Program-made: the position numbers and the translations under genes
Origin: Sphingobacterium zeae
GTDB taxonomy: Bacteria > Bacteroidota > Bacteroidia > Sphingobacteriales > Sphingobacteriaceae
Direction of reading: 5' to 3'
NCBI RefSeq assembly: GCF_030818895.1
Contig: NZ_JAUTBA010000001.1
Coordinates: 310,001-374,000, forward strand
DNA: 64,000 nucleotides
Notes under the pieces: model-generated
Told to the model about the DNA's origin: nothing
Database searches by the model: none
What the model saw: only the letters and a program-made list of their open reading frames with translations
Shown: piece after piece, positions 15,787 to 25,906 of the stretch
Layout of the letters: every line of letters begins with the position of its first letter
Position numbering within the stretch: the first letter of the stretch is position 1

Positions 15787-15834
15787 TTCTCCTTCTCCTT
15801 CTCCTTCTCCTTCTCCTTCTCCTTCTCCTTCTCC
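15787..15834. repeat. Perfect hexanucleotide microsatellite, eight TTCTCC units
   Basis: Eight uninterrupted copies of TTCTCC (GGAGAA on the other strand), 48 bases in all, lie in the intergenic region upstream of the amidase gene and downstream of gcvP. All purines are on one strand, so it could adopt a triplex-like structure or change promoter spacing as its copy number varies. Open frames across it encode only two-residue repeats and are not genes. Confidence 0.97.
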
Positions 15835-15907
15835 CGAGGAACAAAAATGGTTGCTTGTCGTAAAAAGTTAAAGCTGTTATTTGAGCGCACATATCAAATG
15901 GCATAAA

Positions 15908-15939
15908 AAAAGGGCAATCCAACTTTGGACTGCCCTTTT
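15908..15939 (-). terminator. Terminator of gcvP
   Basis: GGGCAATCCA pairs with TGGACTGCCC (one A-C mismatch), and seven T residues follow on the minus strand. Confidence 0.85.
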
Positions 15940-15955
15940 CATATAGTATCCGAAA

Positions 15956-18829
15956 TTATGCTTCGGCGTACTCTTCAATAGATGGACACGAACAGATTAA
16001 TGTACGGTCACCTTGAGAATCATTTACACGTCCTACAGAAGGCCAGAATTTACGATCTCTAACATACTCCAACGGATATGCAGCTGTTTGACGACTGTAA
16101 GGTCTATCCCACTCATCTGCCGTTACAACCGAAGCGGTATGTGGTGCATGTTTCAGTACATTATTCGCTCGGTCTACCACCCCGGTTTCAACCGCAGCGA
16201 TCTCTTCGCGGATAGCAACTAAAGCGTCACAGAAACGATCCAATTCAGCTTTAGACTCTGATTCGGTAGGCTCAACCATCAATGTTCCCGCAACAGGGAA
16301 AGAAACGGTCGGTGCGTGGAATCCATAGTCCATCAAACGTTTTGCAATATCTGCAACCTCAATACCAAAGTTTTTAAACCCGCGACAATCTAAGATCATT
16401 TCGTGTGCGCAACGTCCATTTTTACCCGAATAAAGTACTGGATAGGCGTTTTCCAAACGTGCTTTGATATAGTTTGCGTTTAATATGGCCGTTCTAGTTG
16501 CATTTGTGAGACCTTCGCCACCCATCATGGAGATGTAAGCATGCGAAATAAGTAAGATCGAAGCCGAACCAAATGGGGCTGCCGAAACAGCAGAGATACC
16601 TTCTTCACCAGAAGTAGAAACCACTTCGTGGTTAGGCAAGAAAGGAACCAGATGTTTTGCAACACCAATAGGTCCCATACCTGGGCCGCCACCACCGTGA
16701 GGAATACAAAATGTTTTATGGAGGTTTAAGTGACAAACATCGGCACCAATATGGCCTGGGCTTGTCAATCCAACCTGTGCATTCATGTTGGCTCCATCCA
16801 TATAAACCTGTCCGCCATTAGCGTGTACGATTTCACAGACTTCAATGATAGACTCTTCAAATACACCGTGTGTAGATGGGTAAGTTACCATCAGTGAATT
16901 CAAGTTTGCAGCGTGTTCAGTCGCCTTCGCTCTTAAATCTGATATATCAATATTTCCAAATTCATCGCATTTTACGACAACCACTTTCAAGCCTGCCATA
17001 GAAGCAGACGCAGGGTTCGTTCCGTGCGCTGAAGCAGGGATCAAACAGATATTACGTCCGTGATCACCGCGGCTCTCATGGAAAGCGCGAATAACCATCA
17101 AACCCGCATACTCCCCTTGCGCCCCTGAGTTTGGTTGGAAACTCATCTTCGCAAAACCTGTAATCTCAGCTAACCAATCATTCAATTCGCCAATCATTTG
17201 CATATATCCAGAAGTTTGATCTGCTGGAGCAAATGGGTGCAAACCACCGAATCTAGCCCAAGTAACGGGTACCATTTCCGCTGTCGCATTTAATTTCATC
17301 GTACAAGAACCCAATGGAATCATTGAATGACAAAGTGATAAATCTTTTGCTTCCAACGATTTGATGTAACGTAACATCTCGTGTTCAGAGTGATAGCTAT
17401 TAAAGTTTAGATGGGTTAAGTAAGCAGAAGTACGTACTAGATCGGCAGGGATTGAAGAACCTAAGTTTTCTTCCAATGTATCGAAATCGACATCATTCAA
17501 TGTTTTACCTTGAATTTTAGCAAATACTTTGACGATTGTTTTGATATCTTCATAAGTCGTTGTTTCGTCGATAGCAATTGAAACTTCTGGACCATTATAA
17601 TAAAAGTTCAATTCATTGTTTAACGCTTCAGATTTCAAAGCACCCGCGTGAGCACCTAAGTCTACCCGTAACGTATCAAAATATGCCGTATTCATTTGGC
17701 TATAGCCCAATGATTGCAATGCTTGATCCAAGAGATTCGCCAACGCATTGATGCGTGATGCGATATTTTTGATTCCTTGAGGTCCATGATACACGGCATA
17801 AAAAGAAGCCATAATCGCCAAAAGGGCTTGTGCAGTACAAATATTTGACGATGCTTTATCGCGGCGAATGTGCTGTTCACGCGTCTGTAAAGCCATACGC
17901 AATGCATATTTGCCATTCGAATCGGAAGTAACACCGATAATACGACCAGGAATGTTACGCTTAAAGCTATCGCGTGTCGCAAAATAGGCTGCATGAGGAC
18001 CGCCAAAGCCCATTGGAACACCAAAGCGCTGCGAATTACCAACAACAACATCTGCGCCCCATTCTCCCGGAGGCGTCAATAAGGCTAAACTCATCAAATC
18101 TGCCGCAGCACACACAGTAATGTCCCTGGTGTGCGCTGACGCTGTAAACGATCTATAATCAACAATGGAACCGTCAGCTGCAGGATATTGAACGAATGCG
18201 GCAAATACATCATCTGTCAATTCAGATTCAGCAATAGCTGCAATTCTAAGCTCAATACCAAAAGACAAGGCACGGGTCTTTAATACATCAACCGTCTGCG
18301 TATAGGCATTATCAGATACCAAGAATACATTTGCCTCTTTATTTTTTCGAGCTGAATACAGCATAAACATCGCTTCAGCTGCAGCTGTAGCTTCATCCAA
18401 CAGAGAAGCATTGGCAATTTCTAAACCAGTGAAATCACAAATTACAGTCTGGAAGTTCAATAATGCTTGCAACCTTCCTTGTGCAATCTCGGCCTGATAA
18501 GGAGTATACTGTGTATACCATCCTGGGTTTTCAAATACATTTCGTTGAATCACGCCCGGAAGGATTACATCGTAATAACCTTGACCAATAAAAGATTTAA
18601 AAACCTTATTTTTCTCAGCGATTTCCGCAATACGCTTTAAATAGGCGACCTCAGACAATGCTTTAGGAAGATTTAAAGGTTTTGGAGCACGAATTTGAGA
18701 AGGGACCGTTTGGTCAATAAGTTGGTCAATTGACGAAACGCCTAATTTGGCCAACATTTCATTCGCTTCAACTGGACTTGGGCCATTGTGGCGATTTTCG
18801 AATTTTTCTTGGAAGTGTATATTGCTCAT
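15956..18829 (-). CDS. gcvP: Glycine dehydrogenase, P-protein of the glycine cleavage system
   Basis: The 957-residue single-chain P-protein (both halves fused, as in E. coli) decarboxylates glycine on pyridoxal phosphate and passes the aminomethyl group to the lipoyl H-protein. Signs are the N-terminal RHNGPSP and [12 protein letters not shown], the central [16 protein letters not shown], and the PLP-lysine region [18 protein letters not shown] (lysine near residue 705). It works with GcvT (encoded at 34387 in this window) and GcvH and Lpd, which are not seen here. It is a single-gene unit with a TATCTTTG box 88 bases upstream and a terminator after it. I see no glycine riboswitch in the 88-base leader. 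Confidence 0.98.
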   Translation of the reverse strand: MSNIHFQEKFENRHNGPSPVEANEMLAKLGVSSIDQLIDQTVPSQIRAPKPLNLPKALSEVAYLKRIAEIAEKNKVFKSFIGQGYYDVILPGVIQRNVFENPGWYTQYTPYQAEIAQGRLQALLNFQTVICDFTGLEIANASLLDEATAAAEAMFMLYSARKNKEANVFLVSDNAYTQTVDVLKTRALSFGIELRIAAIAESELTDDVFAAFVQYPAADGSIVDYRSFTASAHTRDITVCAAADLMSLALLTPPGEWGADVVVGNSQRFGVPMGFGGPHAAYFATRDSFKRNIPGRIIGVTSDSNGKYALRMALQTREQHIRRDKASSNICTAQALLAIMASFYAVYHGPQGIKNIASRINALANLLDQALQSLGYSQMNTAYFDTLRVDLGAHAGALKSEALNNELNFYYNGPEVSIAIDETTTYEDIKTIVKVFAKIQGKTLNDVDFDTLEENLGSSIPADLVRTSAYLTHLNFNSYHSEHEMLRYIKSLEAKDLSLCHSMIPLGSCTMKLNATAEMVPVTWARFGGLHPFAPADQTSGYMQMIGELNDWLAEITGFAKMSFQPNSGAQGEYAGLMVIRAFHESRGDHGRNICLIPASAHGTNPASASMAGLKVVVVKCDEFGNIDISDLRAKATEHAANLNSLMVTYPSTHGVFEESIIEVCEIVHANGGQVYMDGANMNAQVGLTSPGHIGADVCHLNLHKTFCIPHGGGGPGMGPIGVAKHLVPFLPNHEVVSTSGEEGISAVSAAPFGSASILLISHAYISMMGGEGLTNATRTAILNANYIKARLENAYPVLYSGKNGRCAHEMILDCRGFKNFGIEVADIAKRLMDYGFHAPTVSFPVAGTLMVEPTESESKAELDRFCDALVAIREEIAAVETGVVDRANNVLKHAPHTASVVTADEWDRPYSRQTAAYPLEYVRDRKFWPSVGRVNDSQGDRTLICSCPSIEEYAEA

Positions 18830-19404
18830 GTGTGCAAAAAGTTAACGCTTATAGATAGTTAGCGACATAATAATTAGGCAATTAACTCTCTTATAAACAG
18901 TCGTTTTTTGGATGAGCAAAGATAGCAAAATAAATGACTGAAAACGAAGCAAAAAAGTGGTTAAAAAGTCAGTTTTACTGGACTATTAAAATGCAATCGA
19001 TTGTCTTTAATACGTTATTTTTGGAATAAACACAAACATACCGATTGATCATTGTAAATATAGCAAACAACCGCGCGATCACTTGCTACAATTTTAAAAA
19101 AAATACGATTATATGCAGAGACGCCCATGAATCTTTTCCTGTACATTACCATTCTTTTTTGCAATGCCAATGAATTTTCAATAAATTAGTATATGTACCA
19201 ATTGTAAAGTGGCTTCGAAATAACGATAGGTAGTTTTTGCCAAGAAATCCTGATATCAGAGAAGTATTCCGTTATCAAGAAATCTTAACGAAGAAACCAA
19301 TATCCAGCGAGGTAAGCCCCTCTTTTGACAAATTATAAATGTTCAAAAAAAAATGAATATCATTTCTATTTAACAATATAACAGCGAAATAACGATTATA
19401 AATC
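18830..19404. other. 575-bp intergenic region between divergent gcvP and ctlX
   Basis: It holds the gcvP promoter (box at 18917-18924) and, near its right end, a 12-base direct repeat CGAAATAACGAT at 19216-19227 and 19385-19396. The second copy is nine bases before the ctlX ATG. The middle is AT-rich without an ORF, RNA gene or hairpin that I can support. The length is unusual for this compact window. Confidence 0.5.
18917..18924 (-). promoter_or_regulatory. -7 promoter box of gcvP
   Basis: TATCTTTG on the minus strand, an exact TAnnTTTG match 88 bases before the gcvP start. Confidence 0.55.
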
Positions 19405-20355
19405 ATGAGAAAGCAGGTAACAGACAGTGTCCTTTTAGTAAGGCCGGCTGTCTTCCGTAAAAATGAACAGACTGCGGTCAACAACTTCTTCCAAAAGGAT
19501 ATCGAAAATCTCAGTATAGAAGAAGTCAACAAGGAAGCGCAAGGAGAGTTTGATGCGCTAGTACATGAATTGAAGTCACATGGAATTCTGGTGACTGTAA
19601 TTCAGGACGACGAAAAATCAGAAAGTCCCGACAGTATCTTCCCCAACAATATTGTATCCTTTCATCAGGATGGAAAAATAATCTTCTATCCCATGTTCGC
19701 TCCAAATCGCCGAAAAGAACATTTATTGGATTTCGAAGGTCCATTGAAACAGAACGGCTATTACGTAAAACTGACCAAAGATTTGAGTGATGCTGAAAAC
19801 AATAAACAATATTTGGAAGGGACCGGCGCACTTGTCCTCGACCGAGCCAACCGTGTAGCCTACTGCGCTTTGTCGGAAAGGGCAGACCGGGATATGCTCG
19901 ATGAATATTGCAGGACCGAAAACTATACACCGGTTGTATTCCATGCTTTTCAAACGGTCAATGGACAACGGAAGCCTATCTATCACACCAATGTCGTGCT
20001 CGCCGTAGGTGAAGATTTTGCCATCTTATGTCCACAGGCAATTGACGATCCGTCTGAGCTAAACACCCTCTTGAAAAGCTTAAAGGAGACAGGCAAGGAG
20101 ATTATAGAGATCAATGAAAGCCAGCTTGAATCTTTTGCGGCAAACTGCCTCCAAGTGAGAAATAAATATGGTAATCGTTTTATTGTCCTGAGCAATCAGG
20201 CATTATCTTCACTGACTTTGTACCAAACCGCGCAGTTAGAAAAGCATGGTAAAATCATTCACCAGGATCTCCATGTTATTGAAACATGCGGTGGGGGAAG
20301 TGTACGCCACATGATGGCCGAAGTTTTTCTTCCAAAAGAAAAAGTCATGAACTAG
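19405..20355 (+). CDS. ctlX: Citrulline utilization hydrolase (amidinotransferase-fold)
   Basis: The 316-residue protein belongs to the guanidino-group-modifying superfamily. The conserved SPDSIFPNNIVSFH (acidic substrate-binding residues), EGTGALVLDR, the histidine in YHTNVVLAVG, and the nucleophilic cysteine in IETCGGGSVRHMMAEVF near residue 294 fit the CtlX branch. Those enzymes are thought to act on citrulline or related ureido/guanidino compounds. The enzyme is probably cytoplasmic, since no signal peptide is seen. It is a single gene; no other arginine or citrulline gene is adjacent, so the pathway is not confirmed by context. Confidence 0.85.
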   Translation: MRKQVTDSVLLVRPAVFRKNEQTAVNNFFQKDIENLSIEEVNKEAQGEFDALVHELKSHGILVTVIQDDEKSESPDSIFPNNIVSFHQDGKIIFYPMFAPNRRKEHLLDFEGPLKQNGYYVKLTKDLSDAENNKQYLEGTGALVLDRANRVAYCALSERADRDMLDEYCRTENYTPVVFHAFQTVNGQRKPIYHTNVVLAVGEDFAILCPQAIDDPSELNTLLKSLKETGKEIIEINESQLESFAANCLQVRNKYGNRFIVLSNQALSSLTLYQTAQLEKHGKIIHQDLHVIETCGGGSVRHMMAEVFLPKEKVMN

Positions 20356-20376
20356 CCCTCGAGCATGATGATGCAG

Positions 20377-20408
20377 ATAGGCTGCTTTTTTTAAAATAAG
20401 CCTATTTT
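20377..20408 (+). terminator. Possible terminator of ctlX
   Basis: ATAGGCT (20377-20383) and AGCCTAT (20399-20405) flank a T-rich loop. A smaller hairpin ending in seven T residues is an alternative fold. The signal is weak. Confidence 0.4.
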
Positions 20409-20439
20409 GCCTAATCGGGATGATTTAATAGACAAATAG

Positions 20440-20477
20440 AATGCACCTAGGAGCGAGCAGAGGTTCCTAAGTGCATT
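20440..20477. terminator. Bidirectional terminator between ctlX and the receptor gene
   Basis: 13-base arms (20440-20452 and 20465-20477) with one mismatch, T-rich on the plus-strand side, between two converging genes. Confidence 0.65.
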
Positions 20478-20515
20478 TTATTTTCTAAAATATAGTGTTC
20501 TTATTTTTCATTCTT

Positions 20516-23500
20516 TTAGAACGAATACCGTAATCCCAATTGGAATTGATACGGGTTACCCGAAGGTGATACGATACCAGAATTGTTCACATTATAATTA
20601 AACTGTTGTTTCGTGACATCAAAAGGCAGCAATTTCTCTCCCGCGGCGTCCTTTCCGCCTAACGCATATAGATTTTGATTACCTAAAGACTCATTCACGC
20701 CCCAAGTCTTTTTGAATAAATTGGCAACGTTGAAAAGATCGCCCGATATTTCCAATGCGTGGTTTTTATATAAACTGAACTTTTTCGCAATTCTCAGGTC
20801 AATCAAACCGTAAAAACCATTCACACCACCATTACGTTCGGCTATTTTTCCTTCATATTTTTTGATAAAATCTTTAAGACTTTGACTCGCTTCTGGATTA
20901 TTCAACAAATTATTCAGTCCTGTAATCAATTGTTTTGGCGTATTGGAACTGTTGGGATCAAAGATAAAGGCCAGATCATTGTCTCCCGCCACAAAGTCTC
21001 CATTTATATTTCCTCCGGCCAATAAACTATATCGTGTACCACCAATACCTGAGTAACGTACCCCCACACTAACGCCATAAAATGTTGGCAAGGTACCGTA
21101 GATCACAATCTTGTTGCGGAACTGATTGTTGGAATAGCTCATCTTGCTCAAATCGCGCGGATCGTCTTTCACAGCCAACGATAAGGTTGCTGTATTCGCC
21201 ACGTTTCCGTTAAACGACGTATTATCTTTCGCATCATTCCAGGTATAGCTCACAGAGATCGATCCATCTCTGTAATATTGATAACTCGCATCCAATACAA
21301 CGGCAAACTGATTCACTTTTCCTTCAGAATTCAATTCCAGTACACGTCCGAATTTATTGGAAATCCGTCCTTTTTTCCAATCTGGTGCTCCGTCAACAAT
21401 CGATGCCGCGGGAACAAACACACCACGGTTATCTTCATTCGTCAATCTGAAAAACGGATCCTGAACCATGTTACGATCCACATACATGTAGTTGTTACGC
21501 CCTAAATTCATATATCCCGAAAGACTTGCTTTCAACTTTTCAGTAAAGAAATGTGTATAGGATACATTGGCCTTGTATACTACTGGAATTTTCGCATCAG
21601 GGCCATAGGTATTGATTGTAGGCACCTGAAATTGTGCTAAGGTCGGTGTTGTTGACGGATCTTTTCTGTACCCCACAAAATCAGGTGTGGGCACATCACT
21701 GCCACGAACATCCACCGTTGCAAAATGCTTCCCATCAAAAGTCAAATTGTTGATGGTCATATAATTGTTAATATCAGACGCAAAGACACCTGCTCCTACA
21801 CGGAAAAAGTCCTTGCGCTCTTCATTCACATCCCAAGTCATCTGGAAACGAGGCTGTACCACAAAGGATTTTAACTTGTGATCTGTACGCACCCCCACTT
21901 CTTTCAGCAATTCCTCGTTTAGTGGAGAGGTCGGATAATGTCCGTAATCCAATCTTAGGCCAGCAACTAGATCCAATCCCTGCGCCAACTTCGTTTGTAA
22001 TTGCCCATATACACCGGCGTTGAATATCTTACCGGCCACAGCTGGGTCACTTACCAAAGGAACCTCACGATAGTAAGCATATGGCTTCATGTCGTCAAAG
22101 TTTTGCATGGCCGTCTTTCCGTCACTCGGTCTAAAGTGAAAGCGACCATTAACTTCACTTCCATAAATAGAATTTGCATGGGTATACATCAAATCAACAC
22201 CAAAGGTGTAATTGATATTGTCGGTACTATAATAAATATTATCAACAAGCTGAAATACATTGTTTTTAAATGATTCCTGCGCAAAACGATGTCCACCCAA
22301 TTGCAGTGTGGTCTTTTTATCTTCTCCAGCTACCTTGGAGACGGCATCTTCCACAATTGCACGGGGAATATTTTGACTGGGTAAAAGATCTCCCGGACTA
22401 CTTTTTTGATAGGTATAGAGATGCTGTACTTTCAATTCATTCGTTACCTTAGGGGAGATGGTCGTACGCAAAGTTGCCAATAGACTATTATCGATGTTTT
22501 TGTCATTCCCATAAGACTCATACAAGGTTATTGGTTTATTATCCTGCAAGCCCAACTTATTGTTGTCACTTGTGAAGTTATTTCGTACCGTCAATAGGTT
22601 ATTTTCATTGATCTGCCAGTCAATTCGTCCAAAAATCGCATCAGACCCTCGCTTCTTATCAAATGCGCCATATTGCCGCTCATTGCCCAATCCGTATTTT
22701 TTACGTCCAATAGAGACAAACTCATCCAAGGTCGAGTTTGTCACATTAAATCTCTTCTCATCGGCTTCAGAATTGATATCGGCAATAATCAAGGGGCGGG
22801 CATCGCGCTGATGATCCCAGGCTATAAAATAATGCAATTTGTCTTTAATGATCGGACCGCCCAATGTAAATCCGTATTGATAGGTAGAGAAATCATTATT
22901 CCGTTTATTCCCCCTAATATCGTATGGACTGGACAACCAATCGGCCCTTGAATAAAGCCATGCGCTTCCGTGCGTTTGATTTGTTCCCTGTTTGGTAACC
23001 GCACTTACGGTTCCGCCTCCCGCTCTTCCGTAGGTCACGTCATACTGATTGGTAACCACTTTAAATTCACGAACGGCTTCTATTGAAATGGAGAAAGGAG
23101 CGCCACTACGGCTGGTTGTCGAACCTGCAGAAGTCGGATTTTTGGCATTCATACCATCAATGGTAAAATTGGTAGATGAACCCAGCTGGCCACCGATATT
23201 ATCTCCCTTGCTTAGAGGAGACAGATCCATCAATGAAGTAAAATTGCGACCGTTAACAGGTAATTTGGCTATATCTTTTGCTGTAACAGCCGTAGCAGCA
23301 CCGAGATTCTCGATTTTATTCTTTAGGGTACTTATTCCTGTTAATTCAACCGTTTCTAATACATTCGACGTATTTTGGATAGGAATGATCAGGCGGACAA
23401 TATCGCCTTGATTTAAATTAAATCCCGAACGAACCTGTTCCCCATATCCTATATAAGTGACTTTGATTGTATATGGACCACCTAAAGGTAATTCCTTAAA

Positions 23501-23695
23501 GTTAAAATCCCCATTTGCATTGGTGGATGTCTTCGTTGTAAAGCCTGTTGATTCATTACGCACTTCAATGGAAGCGCCATGAACCCCTTTGTTGTGCTCG
23601 TCTGTGATCTTTCCGGAAAACCCTGCTTGCGTCGTTTGGGCATAAAGACCGGTTCCAAGCGCAACAGCACAGGTTGTGAGTAGAAATTCTTTCAT
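20516..23695 (-). CDS. Oar-like TonB-dependent outer-membrane receptor
   Basis: The 1059-residue protein has a signal peptide (TCAVALGTGLYAQ), an N-terminal carboxypeptidase-regulatory-like domain (residues about 25-110, FSGKITDEHNKGVHGASIEV), then a plug with GRNFTSLMDLSPLSKGDNIG and FTIDGMNAKNPTSAGS. After that comes a long beta-barrel ending in QFQLGLRYSF with the usual C-terminal aromatic residue. The plug sequence IEAVREFKVVTNQYDVTYGRAGGG is typical of Oar-type receptors rather than SusC. No SusD gene is adjacent, which supports that. Oar proteins in myxobacteria export a signalling protein and in Bacteroidota are uncharacterised or linked to protein uptake or export. The substrate here is unknown. 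A TAGTTTTG box lies 28 bases upstream. Confidence 0.9.
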   Translation of the reverse strand: MKEFLLTTCAVALGTGLYAQTTQAGFSGKITDEHNKGVHGASIEVRNESTGFTTKTSTNANGDFNFKELPLGGPYTIKVTYIGYGEQVRSGFNLNQGDIVRLIIPIQNTSNVLETVELTGISTLKNKIENLGAATAVTAKDIAKLPVNGRNFTSLMDLSPLSKGDNIGGQLGSSTNFTIDGMNAKNPTSAGSTTSRSGAPFSISIEAVREFKVVTNQYDVTYGRAGGGTVSAVTKQGTNQTHGSAWLYSRADWLSSPYDIRGNKRNNDFSTYQYGFTLGGPIIKDKLHYFIAWDHQRDARPLIIADINSEADEKRFNVTNSTLDEFVSIGRKKYGLGNERQYGAFDKKRGSDAIFGRIDWQINENNLLTVRNNFTSDNNKLGLQDNKPITLYESYGNDKNIDNSLLATLRTTISPKVTNELKVQHLYTYQKSSPGDLLPSQNIPRAIVEDAVSKVAGEDKKTTLQLGGHRFAQESFKNNVFQLVDNIYYSTDNINYTFGVDLMYTHANSIYGSEVNGRFHFRPSDGKTAMQNFDDMKPYAYYREVPLVSDPAVAGKIFNAGVYGQLQTKLAQGLDLVAGLRLDYGHYPTSPLNEELLKEVGVRTDHKLKSFVVQPRFQMTWDVNEERKDFFRVGAGVFASDINNYMTINNLTFDGKHFATVDVRGSDVPTPDFVGYRKDPSTTPTLAQFQVPTINTYGPDAKIPVVYKANVSYTHFFTEKLKASLSGYMNLGRNNYMYVDRNMVQDPFFRLTNEDNRGVFVPAASIVDGAPDWKKGRISNKFGRVLELNSEGKVNQFAVVLDASYQYYRDGSISVSYTWNDAKDNTSFNGNVANTATLSLAVKDDPRDLSKMSYSNNQFRNKIVIYGTLPTFYGVSVGVRYSGIGGTRYSLLAGGNINGDFVAGDNDLAFIFDPNSSNTPKQLITGLNNLLNNPEASQSLKDFIKKYEGKIAERNGGVNGFYGLIDLRIAKKFSLYKNHALEISGDLFNVANLFKKTWGVNESLGNQNLYALGGKDAAGEKLLPFDVTKQQFNYNVNNSGIVSPSGNPYQFQLGLRYSF

Positions 23696-23722
23696 TTAGT
23701 TGTTGATTTTTATAATGAAAGC

Positions 23723-23730
23723 AAAACTAA
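23723..23730 (-). promoter_or_regulatory. -7 promoter box of the Oar-like receptor gene
   Basis: TAGTTTTG on the minus strand (exact TAnnTTTG), ending 27 bases before the ATG. Confidence 0.6.
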
Positions 23731-23930
23731 ACTGAAACTATTAACAGAAACTAAACGAAGTATTATGAAATTATAAACAAAACATTTTAAAGCTTGTACA
23801 CCTGAAATGCAATCAATCTGCCCACAAATAATGCACTATCGGAACATGCAATAAAACCTTACTTATCACGCTACACAGCCAGAAATTGAATGAAGATTCT
23901 TCGCCAATAACATCAAAAACACTTCAGAAA

Positions 23931-23952
23931 AAAGTCAGCCGAAGCTGACTTC
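23931..23952 (-). terminator. Terminator of bshC
   Basis: The hairpin AAGTCAGC-CGAA-GCTGACTT begins directly after the bshC stop codon, and six T residues follow on the minus strand. Confidence 0.85.
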
Positions 23953-25542
23953 CTAATACAAAATCGTAAACTTAAAATCCAAAGGATTAAAATATTTGTA
24001 AAGATCCTTAAAGAGGTTATCGCCATGTTTAATGTAAAGTAAAGCGAAATTCTCAGATCTTTCCTGCAGCCCTCCCCCCGGGAAGAGTTTTTCCTTAACA
24101 TGATCGATATCGGTTAAAGCATGTTGGTGATTTCGCTTCTCGGCTTTCAACAGTTTTTTTTCTAAATTATTGATCGCTTTTTTTAACCGTGCTTTTACCG
24201 CCTCTGTACTCGGTCCTAAACTTGGATCAATTTTATGGGTTCGCAACTTTATCTTACCAAAAATGGCATTCAACTCCATCCATTCGTCATTGAGATTCAG
24301 ACGTTCTTTGGTATGGCGCCGTACATATTCCTTCTTCAGCACTTCTGCTGAACGAAAGATACTCTTAAACGTCAGATCAACACGAAATAATTTAGCCGCT
24401 ATTTTATCGTCTGTTATCATCGCGGAATTGCGTGGTATCAAAATTGGAAAATCCACCTGATAGTGGTCAAAGTTAGACTTTAATTGCATCCAATAGACCA
24501 TTTCGGCCCCCCCGCCAATGTAAGCAAGATTAGGAAGTATAATTTCTTGATACATCGGACGCATAACCACGTTGGGACTGAACCGCTCAGGATAACGCTC
24601 GATTTCCTGCTCCAGCTCCGCCTTTGTAAAATAAATATTCCGATGCAATACTTCGTATCGACCATCAGCAGTGAGCACTAGGCGTTCTCTAAATTCATCC
24701 GTTAAATAAAAGAAATTAATTTCACGTGCATGTACTTGAGTAGAAAAACCTTTTGACTCCAACTCCTCCGATCGAGAAGTTATTGCCTTAAAGCTATTTT
24801 CAGAGAAGATATCTTCCTTAATAATTGGCTTGAACAGTTCCTTCAATTCCCGGTCATCCGCATCAATAATCAAAAGACCGTAAGACTTAAACAACTCATT
24901 GACCATATAACGTGTTGCATCGGCTAAACGATCATGGTTTAAATAGGCTTCTTCTACAATGCGTGTCAGCTTGGTCGAATTTTCGGAAAGCCCTAAAATA
25001 TTGGTGTACTGTTTCACAGCATCAACGATTGTTGCGGTATCCATTCGCCCCGTAGCAGAAATAGCAGGAGTATCCCAACTAATTTTCTTACCGAAGACTT
25101 TCGTATGGTTGATTTCTTCAAAATCGTGATCTTCCGTCGCCATCCAATAAACTGGAATAAAATTTTTATCAGGGTGCTTGGCATGTAAATCTTCAGACAA
25201 ACGTATTGCCGTCATGATTTTAAAAATAAAATACAAAGGCCCCGTAAAAATATTAAGCTGATGCCCAGTCGTAATGGTATAGGAATTCTGGTCGAGCAAC
25301 AGTTCTATATTGGCCGCTACAGCAGGAGAATCCTGTAAGAGTTCGCCATACTGCTTTTTAAGACGGTCAACAAGAATCTCCCGGTATTCAAATTTCTTCT
25401 TTTCGTTCAATTGCTTTTCAAAACCGGCCCAGGTAGGCCAATTCCCAACAAAAGGTTTTAAGGCTTCATCATGTGCCAAATAGGCTAATAAAGTCTTGGA
25501 GAAGCTATTTGTTTCACTATATTCAATATAAGTTGCCTTCAT
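23953..25542 (-). CDS. bshC: Bacillithiol biosynthesis cysteine-adding enzyme BshC
   Basis: The product is 529 residues from the ATG at 25542 (MKATYIEYSETNSFSK), matching the family length. The hallmark TTGHQLNIFTGPLYFIFK near residue 95, the following PVYWMATEDHDFEEINH, and PNVVMRPMYQEIILPNLAYI in the middle are diagnostic of BshC. The last third has a long coiled coil (RLKKAINNLEKKLLKAEKRN). BshC adds cysteine to glucosaminyl-malate to give bacillithiol, the low-molecular-weight thiol of Bacteroidota and Firmicutes. bshA and bshB are not in the window. The gene is monocistronic, with a terminator touching the stop codon. Confidence 0.95.
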   Translation of the reverse strand: MKATYIEYSETNSFSKTLLAYLAHDEALKPFVGNWPTWAGFEKQLNEKKKFEYREILVDRLKKQYGELLQDSPAVAANIELLLDQNSYTITTGHQLNIFTGPLYFIFKIMTAIRLSEDLHAKHPDKNFIPVYWMATEDHDFEEINHTKVFGKKISWDTPAISATGRMDTATIVDAVKQYTNILGLSENSTKLTRIVEEAYLNHDRLADATRYMVNELFKSYGLLIIDADDRELKELFKPIIKEDIFSENSFKAITSRSEELESKGFSTQVHAREINFFYLTDEFRERLVLTADGRYEVLHRNIYFTKAELEQEIERYPERFSPNVVMRPMYQEIILPNLAYIGGGAEMVYWMQLKSNFDHYQVDFPILIPRNSAMITDDKIAAKLFRVDLTFKSIFRSAEVLKKEYVRRHTKERLNLNDEWMELNAIFGKIKLRTHKIDPSLGPSTEAVKARLKKAINNLEKKLLKAEKRNHQHALTDIDHVKEKLFPGGGLQERSENFALLYIKHGDNLFKDLYKYFNPLDFKFTILY

Positions 25543-25745
25543 CTGCAAGTTTTATTAATTATTCTCTATCCTTAATTGATAACGAAAATCCCCCAAAGCA
25601 AGCTGACATAGCAGTGCATCTTTTCGTTAAATAGAACCTATTTTCAATTTTTAATCAGAAGGCTGATTCACCCATGAAACGACAGGCTTTCTTGAATCTG
25701 ATTTTAAACGGCTATAGATTGTTTAAAATGGGGATTGTACGCTTA

Positions 25746-25753
25746 CAAATGTA
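25746..25753 (-). promoter_or_regulatory. -7 promoter box for bshC
   Basis: TACATTTG on the minus strand, with a TTTG word 15 bases further upstream (25769-25772). It lies about 200 bases before the bshC start. Confidence 0.45.
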
Positions 25754-25838
25754 TCGAGTTTGCGTCGACAAAATAGTGAATTTTCACAAAAAGCTTCTCT
25801 AGCTTTTAAATTATATCATTTTACTGACAATTGCCTAG

Positions 25839-25880
25839 AAATAAACGGGCCTCCTTTGAATAAAGGAGGCCCGTTTATTT
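25839..25880 (-). terminator. Terminator of the ftsY-rimO unit
   Basis: Perfect 19-bp arms (25839-25857 and 25862-25880) with a four-base loop, 26 bases beyond the rimO stop codon. The stem is GC-rich in its centre and A/T-rich at the ends. Confidence 0.9.
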
Positions 25881-25906
25881 CTATTATCATCTATAAGCTT
25901 TTAAAC

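Larger units (their letters stand above)
25543..25906. other. 364-bp intergenic region between rimO and bshC
   Basis: Both flanking genes read leftward. The right part holds the rimO terminator (25839-25880), and 25746-25753 holds an exact -7 box for bshC. That leaves a leader of about 200 bases in which I see no riboswitch-like fold or small ORF. Confidence 0.5.

Noticed and set aside
15787..15834. CRISPR-like array
   Set aside because: Units are 6 bases with no spacers, so it is a microsatellite; no cas gene is present.
15603..15922. Three open frames reading through the TTCTCC array (Lys-Glu, Arg or Phe-Ser repeats)
   Set aside because: They exist only because a hexamer repeat cannot contain stops in those frames; flanking residues look random.
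18830..18916. Glycine riboswitch in the gcvP leader
   Set aside because: No conserved glycine-aptamer core or paired aptamers could be recognised in this AT-rich stretch.
19275..19532. 85-residue minus-strand frame across the ctlX start
   Set aside because: Overlaps the conserved N-terminus of ctlX on the other strand and has no recognisable features.
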